IMG/VR virus record: IMGVR_UViG_3300033571_007919 | Coordinates: 1 to 23,016 of that record | Origin: a virus | Direction: 5' to 3' (one strand) | DNA: 23,016 bases | Shown: piece after piece, positions 7,901 through 15,160 of the stretch | Layout: each line of letters begins with the position of its first letter | How positions within the stretch are numbered: position 1 is the stretch's first letter | Notes under the pieces: generated by a model | Database searches by the model: none | Seen by the model: the letters and a program-made list of their open reading frames with translations, nothing else | What the model was told of the DNA's origin: nothing | Translations under genes and position numbers: made by a program

Positions 7901-9344
7901 TGCTGCAATATATGCTAATGGTGCTTTCATTGCAGCTAATACGGCAGACTCTAAAGCAGTAGGTGCAGGTTCATATGCTAACGGTGCCTTTGCAGCAGCT
8001 AATGCAGCTTCATCTGCTTCAGCAAGTTCATATGCTAACTCTGCCTTCTTACAGGCTAATACTCCAAGTTATACTGCCAACTCAGCTGCATCGTATGCTA
8101 ACGGTGCCTTCACACAAGCCAATACCGCAACATCTGCTGGTGTATATGCTAACGGTGCTTTTACAGCTGCTAATGCAGCGTCATCTGCTTCAGCAAGTTC
8201 ATATGCAAATGGTGCCTTCATTTCTGCCAATTCTGCTGGTGTATATGCTAACTCAGCATTTGGTATTGCTAATAACATAACTGCTGCTAGTTCATATGCC
8301 AACTCAGCATTCTTAACAGCTAACACTCCGAGTAATGTTGCCAACTCAGCTGCGTTGTATGCCAACGGTGCATTCACTCAAGCCAATAACGTAACTGCTG
8401 CTAGTTCATATGCTAACTCTGCTTTCCTATCGGCCAATACTCCAAGTTATGTTGCTAACTCAGCTGCATCGTATGCTAACGGTGCATTCACAGCAGCTAA
8501 TGCTGCTTCATCTGCTTCAGCAAGTTCATATGCCAACTCTGGATTTGCCGTAGCTAATTCTGCAGCATCATATGCCAATTCCAGTTTCTCTCAATCAAAT
8601 ACCGCAGCTACTAATGCTTCCACAGCTGATGCTAAGGCAGTATCAGCTGGTACATATGCCAACGGTGCTTTCACGGCAGCCAATACAGCAGATGCCAAAG
8701 GAACAAGTGCTGGTTCATATGCTAATGCCGCATTCTCAACTGCTAATAATGTAACTGCTGCAGCTGGTTACGCTAATGGTGCTTTCACACAAGCCAATAC
8801 TGCTGCAACTAATGCATTGTCTGCTGGTTCATATGCTAACGCAGCGTTTGGTATTGCTAATACCGCTGGCACAAATGCAACAGGTGCAGGTTCATATGCC
8901 AACTCTGCATTTACAACTGCTAACAATGCACTACCAAAAGCTGGTGGTACAGTATCTGGTCTAGTAACCTTTAGTAGTAACACAGTTTTCCAACAATCAC
9001 AAGAAAACTTTCAATCCAAATCAAGTTCTAGTGGTGCAACAACATATGATTACTCTACTGGTGCCACATTTTATCATACAACCGTTGGTGGTAACATTAC
9101 CGCAACAATTACTGGTTTAGATAATACTTCAAGTCGTGTATCAACATTTGTTTGTATAATTGCACAAGGCGCAACACCATATATTGTTAATAGTATATCA
9201 GTTAATGGTTCAACACCTACTATTAAATGGTTAAATGCTACAACGGGTGTTGGTGTCGCAAATAGAGTTGATGTGATAACATTTACATTGATTAATGTTT
9301 CCGGTACATTTACAATTCTTGGCCAATTAAACTCATACGGATAA
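4902..9344 (+). CDS. Giant multidomain tail-fibre protein (1480 aa)
   Basis: The largest protein here. In order: residues 1-72, an N-terminal domain with DSRYGPYAD, RYLGLTVGI and VVEYWWKSGTADGDLV, a leader common on phage fibre proteins; residues 89-226, fibre module A (second copy of the 313-732 module); residues about 231-525, alanine heptads; about 526-605, a linker with GGAPGQYLITDGTGVLSF; about 606-750, a beta-rich domain (SYTADSLSLTNG to KIDYFALEQT) that could be a jelly-roll carbohydrate-binding fold; six collagen-like GXY triplets; about 800-1345, more heptads; and the last ~130 residues, a C-terminal domain (GATPYIVNSISVNG, IKWLN, DVITFTLINVSGTFTILG) of a type found at the ends of T4-like cyanophage fibres. 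A trimeric receptor-binding fibre is the best guess. No intramolecular chaperone or enzyme motif was recognised. Confidence 0.85.
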   Translation: MAITLNDNLSIQAPLSTDSRYGPYADTATAKSSVSVGNRYLGLTVGIGSSPVVEYWWKSGTADGDLVQKSDTTGQSAFDAANNALPLTGGTITGSLNVNQNLTVTGNLNILGNTTNINTNSFVVNDSMFIMGIGNYTSDVIDIGFAAHYNNGVNAHTGIIRDAGTKEWMFFEEYTPEVLPNNNIIVTDSSFKYANVAANVVKANVIASKITIGGVDTAGVIANAYDKGNTAGSYANSAYTQANTAYTNGLAASSYANSGYTAANTADTKAVNSGTYANTAFGVANSAAIYANGAFATANTASLSGTSSGVYANGAFGTANSAGSYANSAFLSANNGVGIDLTQNTNITSAASYANGAFTAANTADAKSVASGSYANSAFSAANTSVSAGSYANGAFTAANTADTKAVNSGTYANTAFGVANTADAKAVTAGSYANSAFAVANTAGGASGSYANSAFLAANTPSYTANSAAAYANGAFTQANTATAAGVYANGAFTAANTADTKATSAGSYANAAFTQSNNATQVSGWKANTIIFANNNGYLSNTSNLEYFTSNNAFKISGNVNSVGANVALGVVDNLHIYGGAPGQYLITDGTGVLSFADIEAPATTSYTADSLSLTNGVYVSGSVTDTQTLNDGNSYQITDGNGSGPAWIITFTFSGITSFNRIVANIDYTPASGHIIYFQIYNNSTSSWDNIGSYSGANGYAQYALEVLGYTSYISAGAVQARLYHSNAGNTGHASKIDYFALEQTVTGGQGPRGPTGATGTTGATGNGVASGGTTGQVLVKNSSTNYDTGWSSDLINAYAGANSAGSYANAAFLQANTATPAGVYANSAFAGANTADAKAVTAGSYANSAFAAANSASGAASAGVYANGAFTVANSSSSYANAAFAAANSASGASSAGVYANSAFLAANTPSYVANSAAIYANGAFTQANTATSAGVYANGAFTQANTATTNAATADAKAVTSGSYANSAFTVANTAALNATSAFNVANSAFESVVPAAIYANGAFIAANTADSKAVGAGSYANGAFAAANAASSASASSYANSAFLQANTPSYTANSAASYANGAFTQANTATSAGVYANGAFTAANAASSASASSYANGAFISANSAGVYANSAFGIANNITAASSYANSAFLTANTPSNVANSAALYANGAFTQANNVTAASSYANSAFLSANTPSYVANSAASYANGAFTAANAASSASASSYANSGFAVANSAASYANSSFSQSNTAATNASTADAKAVSAGTYANGAFTAANTADAKGTSAGSYANAAFSTANNVTAAAGYANGAFTQANTAATNALSAGSYANAAFGIANTAGTNATGAGSYANSAFTTANNALPKAGGTVSGLVTFSSNTVFQQSQENFQSKSSSSGATTYDYSTGATFYHTTVGGNITATITGLDNTSSRVSTFVCIIAQGATPYIVNSISVNGSTPTIKWLNATTGVGVANRVDVITFTLINVSGTFTILGQLNSYG
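5166..5579 (+). other. Fibre module A, copy 2 (within CDS 4902-9344)
   Basis: About 138 residues match the module at 313-732 in landmark order: GGTITGSLNV, NLNILGNTT, NDSMFIMGIGNY, DIGFAAHYNN, HTGIIRDAGTKEW, EYTPEV and a closing IANAYDKGNTAGSYANSA. The DNA is clearly diverged, unlike the near-exact heptad repeats, so the duplication is old or the copies were acquired separately. Confidence 0.7.
5592..6470 (+). repeat. YAN heptad repeat block 5 (coding)
   Basis: Alanine heptads such as GSYANSA, YTQANTA, DTKAVNS, GTYANTA and FGVANSA. Three-residue register skips occur, for example FSAANTS-VSA-GSYANGA and ANTA-TAA-GVYANGA. A non-repeat insert (NNGVGIDLTQNTN) lies near 5905-5940. Confidence 0.7.
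7152..7205 (+). repeat. Short collagen-like GXY tract
   Basis: Six consecutive Gly-X-Y triplets (GGQ, GPR, GPT, GAT, GTT, GAT) are encoded here, followed by a GTTGQVLVKNSS...YDTGW segment frequent in phage fibres. Collagen-like tracts in phage tail proteins usually trimerise or act as hinges. Six triplets is short, so a hinge is more likely than a stable triple helix. Confidence 0.6.
7300..8937 (+). repeat. YAN heptad repeat block 6 (coding)
   Basis: About 545 residues of alanine repeat, including many ANAASSASASSYAN spacers that break the seven-residue register by five residues and NVTAASSYAN spacers that break it by three. The block ends at FTTANNALPKAGGTVSG, where the C-terminal domain starts. 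Confidence 0.7.
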
Positions 9345-9347
9345 AAT

Positions 9348-11204
9348 ATGCCTCGTTATTCTAGTATAGGTCAATCGTTAGGTTTTGGTGCAGCAGGTGG
9401 TGTATTAAGTGCATCAGCCACATTTAATACTACACCATCTTCAATCAACGAAGGTTCTGCTGGATCATTTGGTATAACAACAACGAATTTTGCTAGTGGT
9501 ACATTATATTGGACAATCAATCATGTAACAACATCTTCTGGAGATTTTTCTGCAACTTCAGGTACAATTACAGTTTCAGCTTCTTCAGGTACTTTTTCTA
9601 TTACACCAATTGCAGATTTTACAACTGAAGGTGCAGAAACATTTACAGTTAGTATTAGAACAGATTCAATATCAGGAACAGTTATTGCAACCAGTGCTTC
9701 AGTAACAGTTAATGATACTTCTACAACTGTAACAGCAACGGTTACTAGGTCAGCGGCCATACGTGGGCAGTCAAACATTTGTCTTAGAGGTGGCCAAGCG
9801 GGCTTAGGTACTTTCAACCTTGCAGTTGCATGTACAGGTTATAATAGTCAATTATTATATTGGCGAATTAATCATGGTGGAACATCATCTTCACATTTTA
9901 CTACTAGTTCAGGTTCTTTTACTACTTCTGTTACAGGTACTGGTACAATCAGTTTAACAACAACAAATTATGATTCTGGTGGTAATGAACGGACTTTTAC
10001 AGTAGGTGTTTCACCTGATAACTTTGGAACACAAGTTGGTGTTTCGGCCACACAAACATTATATGAACGTTTTACTGTTGCTTTTGGATTAAATACAGGT
10101 GGCCAATTAGGTGACAACACAACAGTCAATAAATCAACAGCAGTATTTACTTCTGGTACAAATAGAGCAAATTTAGTTGGACCTATATCAACTTTTGGTC
10201 AATGGGCATACAATTATTATGGTAATGTCGTAACCAACGGACTTAAATCGGACGCTACACTATGGATATGGGGCGTAAACACGGCCGCTCAGTGGGGTAA
10301 TAATACCAGCGCTGGTGCCGGTGCTCGAAGTAGTCCTGTACAATTAACTACTGCCGGCGCACCTAGTAATTTATACTATGGAGCTGATGCATACAATCAA
10401 TATACAATAGCATTAGGTTATAGTAATTTGTTATGTTACACTTGGGGAAATAACGCTAACGGTTCAACAGGCGGTGGAACAGGTGTCAATTCTGGTACCA
10501 GAATATACCCACAAATTATTGCAGGTAATCTTACTGGTTCTGCATGTCAATATACTAATCTGAATAGAGGTTCAGCAGGCACTACATATGCTATTACAAC
10601 AGCTGGCGCATCTTATGCTTGGGGATACAATCTTTATGGTCAAACAGGAAGTGGAACAATAGCAAATGCAAGTACTCCCGTATTAGTATCGTCTAGTTAT
10701 GTAGCAATGGTTGGTGGAGCTACACATACAACTTGGTTACAAAATACAGGTAGAGTATTTTCAATGGGTTATAATGGTTATGGAAATCTAGGTGATAATC
10801 TTACTGTTAACAAAAGTAATGCTGCTTTGCTTTATCCGACAGGTAGTAGTTATAGTCAAATTGCAGCAGCCGGTTATGCCGGATTTGCAATTGATATTAA
10901 TGGAAGACTTTTTGGTTGGGGTCTAGCACCATATCATGGAGGAAACACAGCTACAGTCAATAGAAGTAGTCCAGTACAACTTATGCCAGGAACAACTTTT
11001 TCAAAAGTTGATGCTGGTTCATCACATGCTATGGCTGTAACTACTGGAGGAGTATTGTATGCTTGGGGAGATGGACTATATGGTTGTCAACTGGCAGCTG
11101 CAAGTACAGTAAGAAGTAGCCCAACACAAATTATGACTAATGTAGCATCCAGTGGCACTGGATCTTTCACACTAGGAGCTTTCCAAACAGTATTTTACTG
11201 TTAA
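9348..11204 (+). CDS. Calx-beta / RCC1-propeller virion protein
   Basis: A 618-residue protein following the giant fibre gene after a 3-base gap. Residues 1-23 form a Gly-rich leader (MPRYSSIGQSLGFGAAGG). Residues about 24-125 look like a Calx-beta domain: INEG, GTLYWTINHV, ADFTTEGAETFTVSI and a closing VNDTS. Residues about 130-240 form a second beta domain with YWRINHG and RTFTVGV. From about residue 243 there are seven RCC1-type repeats with the (Y/F)xxGxNxxGQLG and SSPVQL signature; clear examples are LWIWGVNTAAQWG, ASYAWGYNLYGQTG and LYAWGDGLYG. Seven repeats would close a seven-bladed propeller. A surface-exposed binding role is inferred; eukaryotic RCC1 functions should not be transferred. 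The last residues (GAFQTVFYC) end in Cys. There is no enzymatic signature. Confidence 0.8.
   Translation: MPRYSSIGQSLGFGAAGGVLSASATFNTTPSSINEGSAGSFGITTTNFASGTLYWTINHVTTSSGDFSATSGTITVSASSGTFSITPIADFTTEGAETFTVSIRTDSISGTVIATSASVTVNDTSTTVTATVTRSAAIRGQSNICLRGGQAGLGTFNLAVACTGYNSQLLYWRINHGGTSSSHFTTSSGSFTTSVTGTGTISLTTTNYDSGGNERTFTVGVSPDNFGTQVGVSATQTLYERFTVAFGLNTGGQLGDNTTVNKSTAVFTSGTNRANLVGPISTFGQWAYNYYGNVVTNGLKSDATLWIWGVNTAAQWGNNTSAGAGARSSPVQLTTAGAPSNLYYGADAYNQYTIALGYSNLLCYTWGNNANGSTGGGTGVNSGTRIYPQIIAGNLTGSACQYTNLNRGSAGTTYAITTAGASYAWGYNLYGQTGSGTIANASTPVLVSSSYVAMVGGATHTTWLQNTGRVFSMGYNGYGNLGDNLTVNKSNAALLYPTGSSYSQIAAAGYAGFAIDINGRLFGWGLAPYHGGNTATVNRSSPVQLMPGTTFSKVDAGSSHAMAVTTGGVLYAWGDGLYGCQLAAASTVRSSPTQIMTNVASSGTGSFTLGAFQTVFYC
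10074..11160 (+). repeat. Seven RCC1-like propeller blades (coding)
   Basis: Seven roughly 50-residue units each carry an aromatic-x-x-G-x-N/D core. They begin near FTVAFGLNTGGQLG, LWIWGVNTAAQWG, CYTWGNNANGSTG, SYAWGYNLYGQTG, VFSMGYNGYGNLG, LFGWGLAPYHGG and LYAWGDGLYG. Seven is the number needed for a closed RCC1 fold. The copies are well diverged in DNA. Confidence 0.7.
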
Positions 11205-11214
11205 ATTTATCATA

Positions 11215-11222
11215 TATAAATA
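11215..11222 (+). promoter_or_regulatory. Perfect T4 late promoter octamer, upstream of the sugar cassette
   Basis: TATAAATA exactly matches the T4 late promoter consensus read by gp55. It sits in the 51-base gap (11205-11255), the longest in the window. Transcription from about 11228 would give a leader of about 28 bases. The exact match and the location in front of a new functional block make this the strongest promoter call here. Confidence 0.65.
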
Positions 11223-11255
11223 ATATTATTGTATATTATAGAGAGTGATTATAAA

Positions 11256-12635
11256 ATGGAAAATATATTAAATGTACTTGTGATATTACAAACACACAGT
11301 AAAGGAGATAATCAACATTATCTCGATATCACAAAAGAGGAAAGATATTGTGGTGCATCTAAAGGTGAAATACAAAGACGTTGCACACGTAGTTTAATTG
11401 AATCATTAATTTATGCCAAAGAACTATTCAACGGCCGTACCAAATTTAAATTGGTAGTATATGATGACCATAGTGATGATTCATCCATAGATGAGTTAAA
11501 AAATAACCTAAATCTTGCAACATTTCCAACAGAATTTATTCCATTAGATACTTATGGTATTATGCCAAGTATTAAAAAATGTTATGAACATGGTTTAGAA
11601 CATGGTATAGATATTGTTTATTTTGCACAAGATGATTATCTATATGAAACTACTGCTATTTTTGACATGATAGTAACTTTGATAGATACAACAAACAAAG
11701 TAGGAAACTTTACTAGCATATACCCATTTAATGATCCTTATCGTTATTATATTCCAGAAAATACAGCAATACAAAGTCACATAATACAATCTCAAGGAAA
11801 ACATTGGCGAACTCAAATCGCTACAGCTAGTTGTTTTATGACTTGGTGGGCTGTTATACAACAAGAGTGGGATTTATTTGAAGCTATGGGTGACCATCCT
11901 GTGGAAGAAAAGATGGAAGATAATACCATCAATAGATTGTTCCAAGAACGTGGTTATTATCTATTTGTTCCTATGCCAAGTCTGGCATTACATATGCAAT
12001 ATGAAACAGAAAGAGATCCATATATAAATTGGAGAGAATGGTGGGACAAATATGATAGGCCAGAAAAATTACAACCAACAATCGAAAAAACAATATTAAA
12101 TGTGGGTTTTGGTGGATCAAAAATTTCTGAACAAATATTTACCGAAGATTTGGTTAAATTAAATTACAAAGAATTGTCACTTGATATTGACAAAAAATAT
12201 AATCCAGATATAATAGCTAGTGTACATGATTTAAGTCATATACCAAATGAATTTGTGGACGTTGTTTTTTCTAGTCATATGATTGAACATATTCATTTTT
12301 TCAAAGTACCAACCGTAATAAATGAATTATTAAGAATTACAAAAGAAGGTGGTTTTGTTCGACTTGTTACACCTAATATGAGCAGATTAGGTCATAAAAT
12401 AACTACAGGTGATATATTGGATATTATGTATTATGCAGATTCAAATACACCAATTACAGTTATGGATATTTTGTATGGATCAAACACACATACACATAAA
12501 AATAACAATGAATATATGTCACACAAATGTGGTTTTACTAAAAAACTTTTTGAAAGTTTAGCCATACGTTTTAAGTATGACATATATATTAAAGAAGTAG
12601 AATTTGATTTGATAGTTGATATTAGAAAAAAATAG
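11256..12635 (+). CDS. Glycosyltransferase-like / SAM methyltransferase-like fusion
   Basis: I start at ATG 11256 (459 residues) rather than the upstream TTG at 11229, which lies at the likely transcription start; a purine-rich GAGAG sits 10 bases before the ATG. Residues about 1-250 resemble a GT-A nucleotide-sugar transferase: a beta strand then YDDHSDDSS (69-77) and AQDDYLY (124-130), acidic pairs of the kind that bind metal and sugar nucleotide. Residues about 275-400 look like a class I methyltransferase: ILNVGFGGSKI (280-290) as the SAM loop, ELSLDID (306-312) as the acidic strand end, then DVVFSSHMIEHI (335-346) and ITKEGGFVRLVTP. Substrate is unknown. It is probably cotranscribed with the next two genes; the gap to the next is 12 bases. 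Family-level assignment is moderate and no precise name is justified. Confidence 0.7.
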   Translation: MENILNVLVILQTHSKGDNQHYLDITKEERYCGASKGEIQRRCTRSLIESLIYAKELFNGRTKFKLVVYDDHSDDSSIDELKNNLNLATFPTEFIPLDTYGIMPSIKKCYEHGLEHGIDIVYFAQDDYLYETTAIFDMIVTLIDTTNKVGNFTSIYPFNDPYRYYIPENTAIQSHIIQSQGKHWRTQIATASCFMTWWAVIQQEWDLFEAMGDHPVEEKMEDNTINRLFQERGYYLFVPMPSLALHMQYETERDPYINWREWWDKYDRPEKLQPTIEKTILNVGFGGSKISEQIFTEDLVKLNYKELSLDIDKKYNPDIIASVHDLSHIPNEFVDVVFSSHMIEHIHFFKVPTVINELLRITKEGGFVRLVTPNMSRLGHKITTGDILDIMYYADSNTPITVMDILYGSNTHTHKNNNEYMSHKCGFTKKLFESLAIRFKYDIYIKEVEFDLIVDIRKK

Positions 12636-12647
12636 AAAGAATATATT

Positions 12648-14405
12648 ATGCATGAAATGAATGAAATGTTGATACTTCAGTATCAAGGTAAACACAAAGA
12701 AGCTAAAGCAATAAGTGACAAAATGCAAATGCTTGGTCCCAAAAAGATTTTGGATGACTATGGAAAAAACACACAAGATATTTGGATACGACATACATAC
12801 AATCGTGGTTGGTTTCTTGTATATGAAGGTAAATATAAAGAAGCTGGAGAAGCTTTAGAATCAGGTAGATTAATAGAAACCTATGGTAGTCCACGATTAA
12901 AAACAGACGCACCAATTTGGAATCCAAAAGAACATGATATCAAAGGCAAATCTATAATTATATCATTAGAAGGTGGTTATGGTGATGAAATTATACACTC
13001 TAGATGGGCTACTAGTTACAAAAATTTAGGTGCAAAACATGTATACTTAGCGGCTTCACCAGAGTTTGTTGATATATTCAGTCGAATTGAAGGTGTAGAT
13101 AAAGTTATATTACGTACTGAAGCTGATACAGTAGAACATGATTATTGGATTCCTGCATTTAGTGCAGGTTATGTGGCTGGTCATGATTTTGATAATTTTC
13201 CCAACGAACCATACTTGTCACCTTCACCTGAATATGTTAATAAGTGGAAAAGTATAATCAATTCAGAAAAAATTAAAGTTGGAATTCGATGGGCTGGAAG
13301 TCCTTTATTTGAACATCAGAGTTATAGAATATTTCCAGAAAAATTTCTTTTAAATTTATCAAAATATTCGGAATTACAAATATATAGTTTGCAAAGAGAT
13401 GACAATCTAATAGAATTACCAAAAGAAATAATTGATTTAAATGAAAAAATGGTTGATTGGGAAGATACCATGGCAGCCATTGAAAATTTAGATATTGTAA
13501 TTACAGCTTGTACTAGCATTGCACATATGGCAGCTGCAATGGGTAAAGAAACATGGATAATAACTCCTGTATTATGTTATCATACATGGGCATATAAAAC
13601 TCCAGAAAACCGTGGATCACCTTATTACAAAAATATTCGTTTGTTTAGACAAAAAAAAGCAGGTCAATGGAAACCACCATTTGAATTATTATATGAAGAA
13701 CTAGAAGAAAAATTTAATTTAAAACATATAGAACATAATTTTGAAATAAAAAAATATAAAAAATTAAATATGGGTTGTGGTTTTAAAAAAATTGAAAATT
13801 TTATTAATGCAGATATCGATCCTTTAGTTGAGCCAGATTTATTAGTTGATTTTAATAAATTTCCATGGCCGTTTGAAGATGATGAATTTGACCATATTGT
13901 AGCAAAAGATATATTGGAACATTTAGGTAATAACTCGGCCGATATTATTCCGGTACTAAAAGAAATGAATAGAATATCTTCAAATAATGCTTTATGGGAA
14001 ATACAATGTCCACATTGGAGATGTGATAATGCTATTAATGATCCGGATCATAAAAGAAGTATCACACTTGAAATGTTTAATATGTTTAATCAACCAAAAT
14101 CATTAGATAAAATAAAAACAGGATGGAGCGATAGTTTATTGGCATTTCAACATGATATTGATATAGAAACTCTTAATTACAATTTTCATTTTACAGATAG
14201 TTTTAAAGAAGAAATGACCAAAAGAAGACTGAATCCACAACAAATTGATTATGCATTAAATACATACAATAATATAGCCAGTTCTGTTGTTTACATATTA
14301 CAAATATATAAACCAGGACGTATTAATAAAAAATTATTAAATAAAGCAGTTCAAGAAAGATTGAGTTGGCCAAAGTTGAAAATAGAACCAATTAAAATGG
14401 ATTAA
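12648..14405 (+). CDS. GT9/GT41-like glycosyltransferase fused to methyltransferase
   Basis: A 585-residue protein with two enzyme-like halves. Residues 1-80 are helical with TPR-like pieces (YQGKHKEAKAI, YEGKYKEAGEAL). Residues about 95-350 resemble GT-B transferases of the heptosyltransferase/TPR-linked type: GGYGDEI (109-115), VGIRWAGSPL (211-220), and ITACTSIAHMAAAMGK (285-300) matching the usual DTxxAHLAGALG donor-site motif. Residues about 368-560 are a methyltransferase type 11-like domain: LNMGCGF (373-379), NADID (387-391), FPWPFEDDEFDHIVAKDILEH. DNA is very A/T-rich; bases 13741-13800 at the domain junction have only 8 G/C of 60. This may mark recent acquisition or a joined linker. 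Substrate unknown. The second GT-methyltransferase fusion in a row suggests coupled sugar addition and capping. Confidence 0.75.
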   Translation: MHEMNEMLILQYQGKHKEAKAISDKMQMLGPKKILDDYGKNTQDIWIRHTYNRGWFLVYEGKYKEAGEALESGRLIETYGSPRLKTDAPIWNPKEHDIKGKSIIISLEGGYGDEIIHSRWATSYKNLGAKHVYLAASPEFVDIFSRIEGVDKVILRTEADTVEHDYWIPAFSAGYVAGHDFDNFPNEPYLSPSPEYVNKWKSIINSEKIKVGIRWAGSPLFEHQSYRIFPEKFLLNLSKYSELQIYSLQRDDNLIELPKEIIDLNEKMVDWEDTMAAIENLDIVITACTSIAHMAAAMGKETWIITPVLCYHTWAYKTPENRGSPYYKNIRLFRQKKAGQWKPPFELLYEELEEKFNLKHIEHNFEIKKYKKLNMGCGFKKIENFINADIDPLVEPDLLVDFNKFPWPFEDDEFDHIVAKDILEHLGNNSADIIPVLKEMNRISSNNALWEIQCPHWRCDNAINDPDHKRSITLEMFNMFNQPKSLDKIKTGWSDSLLAFQHDIDIETLNYNFHFTDSFKEEMTKRRLNPQQIDYALNTYNNIASSVVYILQIYKPGRINKKLLNKAVQERLSWPKLKIEPIKMD

Positions 14406-14410
14406 AAATT

Positions 14411-15127
14411 ATGTTAAATTTATTTCGTAGTCACAGTATAGATGTTGAATCTGCATACATCATTACCATTAAAGATAATGAAAAAAGTGAAAAATATTCA
14501 AAAGTTTGTCAAGAAAGTTGTGAAAAAGTAGGCATGCCTTATAAAGTTTGGGACGCATTTGATGGTACCAACTCAACTCCTGGTCTTATTGTGGCACCAC
14601 CACATATGGAAAATGATAGTATCATTAGTATGGTTAAAATTACAGACCATTATTTAACCAAAGCAGAAGTGGCATGTTGTCTAAGCCACCTTAGTTTATG
14701 GATTCATTGTGCGGTAATAGATAAACCAATTGTTATACTTGAACATGATGCCATAATGCTTGAACGTTTGAAAACATTGAATAGTTATAATAGTATTGTT
14801 TATCTTGGTGGAAGTGAATGGGTTAATCATAATTGGCCAAGGCAACCTCTGCCGCCATATTCACAAGACGGACCAAATTGGATGTTTATGTGTAGAGCTC
14901 ATGCATATGCAATTGATCCTGTAGTGGCCAAAAATTTAATCAGTTATGTGATTCAACACGGCATCAATAATTCTTTGGATATTATGATGCGTATCGATTT
15001 ATTTAATGTTACTCACCAAGGTTTATATGCGACCGAAACATATCCATATGTACACGGAGAAACCACCATTTCCAATCGTTCAGACACAGGACGAGCATCT
15101 TACAGGAATGAAAAATTGGAATGGTAA
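14411..15127 (+). CDS. Glycosyltransferase family 25-like protein
   Basis: A 238-residue protein with features of GT25 (the LPS/lipooligosaccharide galactosyltransferase and procollagen galactosyltransferase family). AYIITIKDNEKSEKYS near residues 15-30 is the opening strand with the usual Arg/Lys-rich stretch. LTKAEVACCLSHLSLW (82-97) is the family hallmark (ltxgExgcxxSH). IVILEHDA (107-114) is the acidic sugar-nucleotide/metal motif. The C-terminal part has YVHGETTISNRSDT. Length fits the family. It starts 5 bases after the previous stop and ends 33 bases before gene 13, so it closes the cassette. Function as transferase is well supported; acceptor (virion protein, LPS or capsule) is not known. 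Confidence 0.8.
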   Translation: MLNLFRSHSIDVESAYIITIKDNEKSEKYSKVCQESCEKVGMPYKVWDAFDGTNSTPGLIVAPPHMENDSIISMVKITDHYLTKAEVACCLSHLSLWIHCAVIDKPIVILEHDAIMLERLKTLNSYNSIVYLGGSEWVNHNWPRQPLPPYSQDGPNWMFMCRAHAYAIDPVVAKNLISYVIQHGINNSLDIMMRIDLFNVTHQGLYATETYPYVHGETTISNRSDTGRASYRNEKLEW

Positions 15128-15130
15128 TCA

Positions 15131-15138
15131 ACTAAATA
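15131..15138 (+). promoter_or_regulatory. Candidate T4-type late promoter for genes 13-15
   Basis: ACTAAATA just after the GT25 stop differs from TATAAATA at the first two positions and shares the CTAAATA core with the motif at 3218. A start near 15145 would place the strong ribosome binding site in a short leader. It would give the neck genes a start independent of the cassette. Confidence 0.5.
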
Positions 15139-15147
15139 CCTTAATAT

Positions 15148-15153
15148 AAGGAG
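15148..15153 (+). promoter_or_regulatory. Strong ribosome binding site of gene 13
   Basis: AAGGAG with 7 bases to ATG 15161. It is the only clearly consensus Shine-Dalgarno site I see in the window; most neighbours have weak or no match and start next to the previous stop. It fixes the gene 13 start. Confidence 0.75.
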
Positions 15154-15160
15154 TTTAGTA

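Noticed and set aside
4902-9344. Collagen-like tract as a long triple-helical shaft
   Set aside because: Only six GXY triplets are present, too few for a long stable rod.
9348-11204. RCC1 similarity as evidence of a eukaryotic or giant-virus origin
   Set aside because: RCC1-type repeats also occur in bacterial and phage surface proteins, and the gene sits in a T4-like late operon.
11229-11231. TTG start for the first cassette gene
   Set aside because: It lies about 7 bases after the TATAAATA octamer, at the likely transcription start, leaving no room for a ribosome binding site. ATG 11256 fits better.
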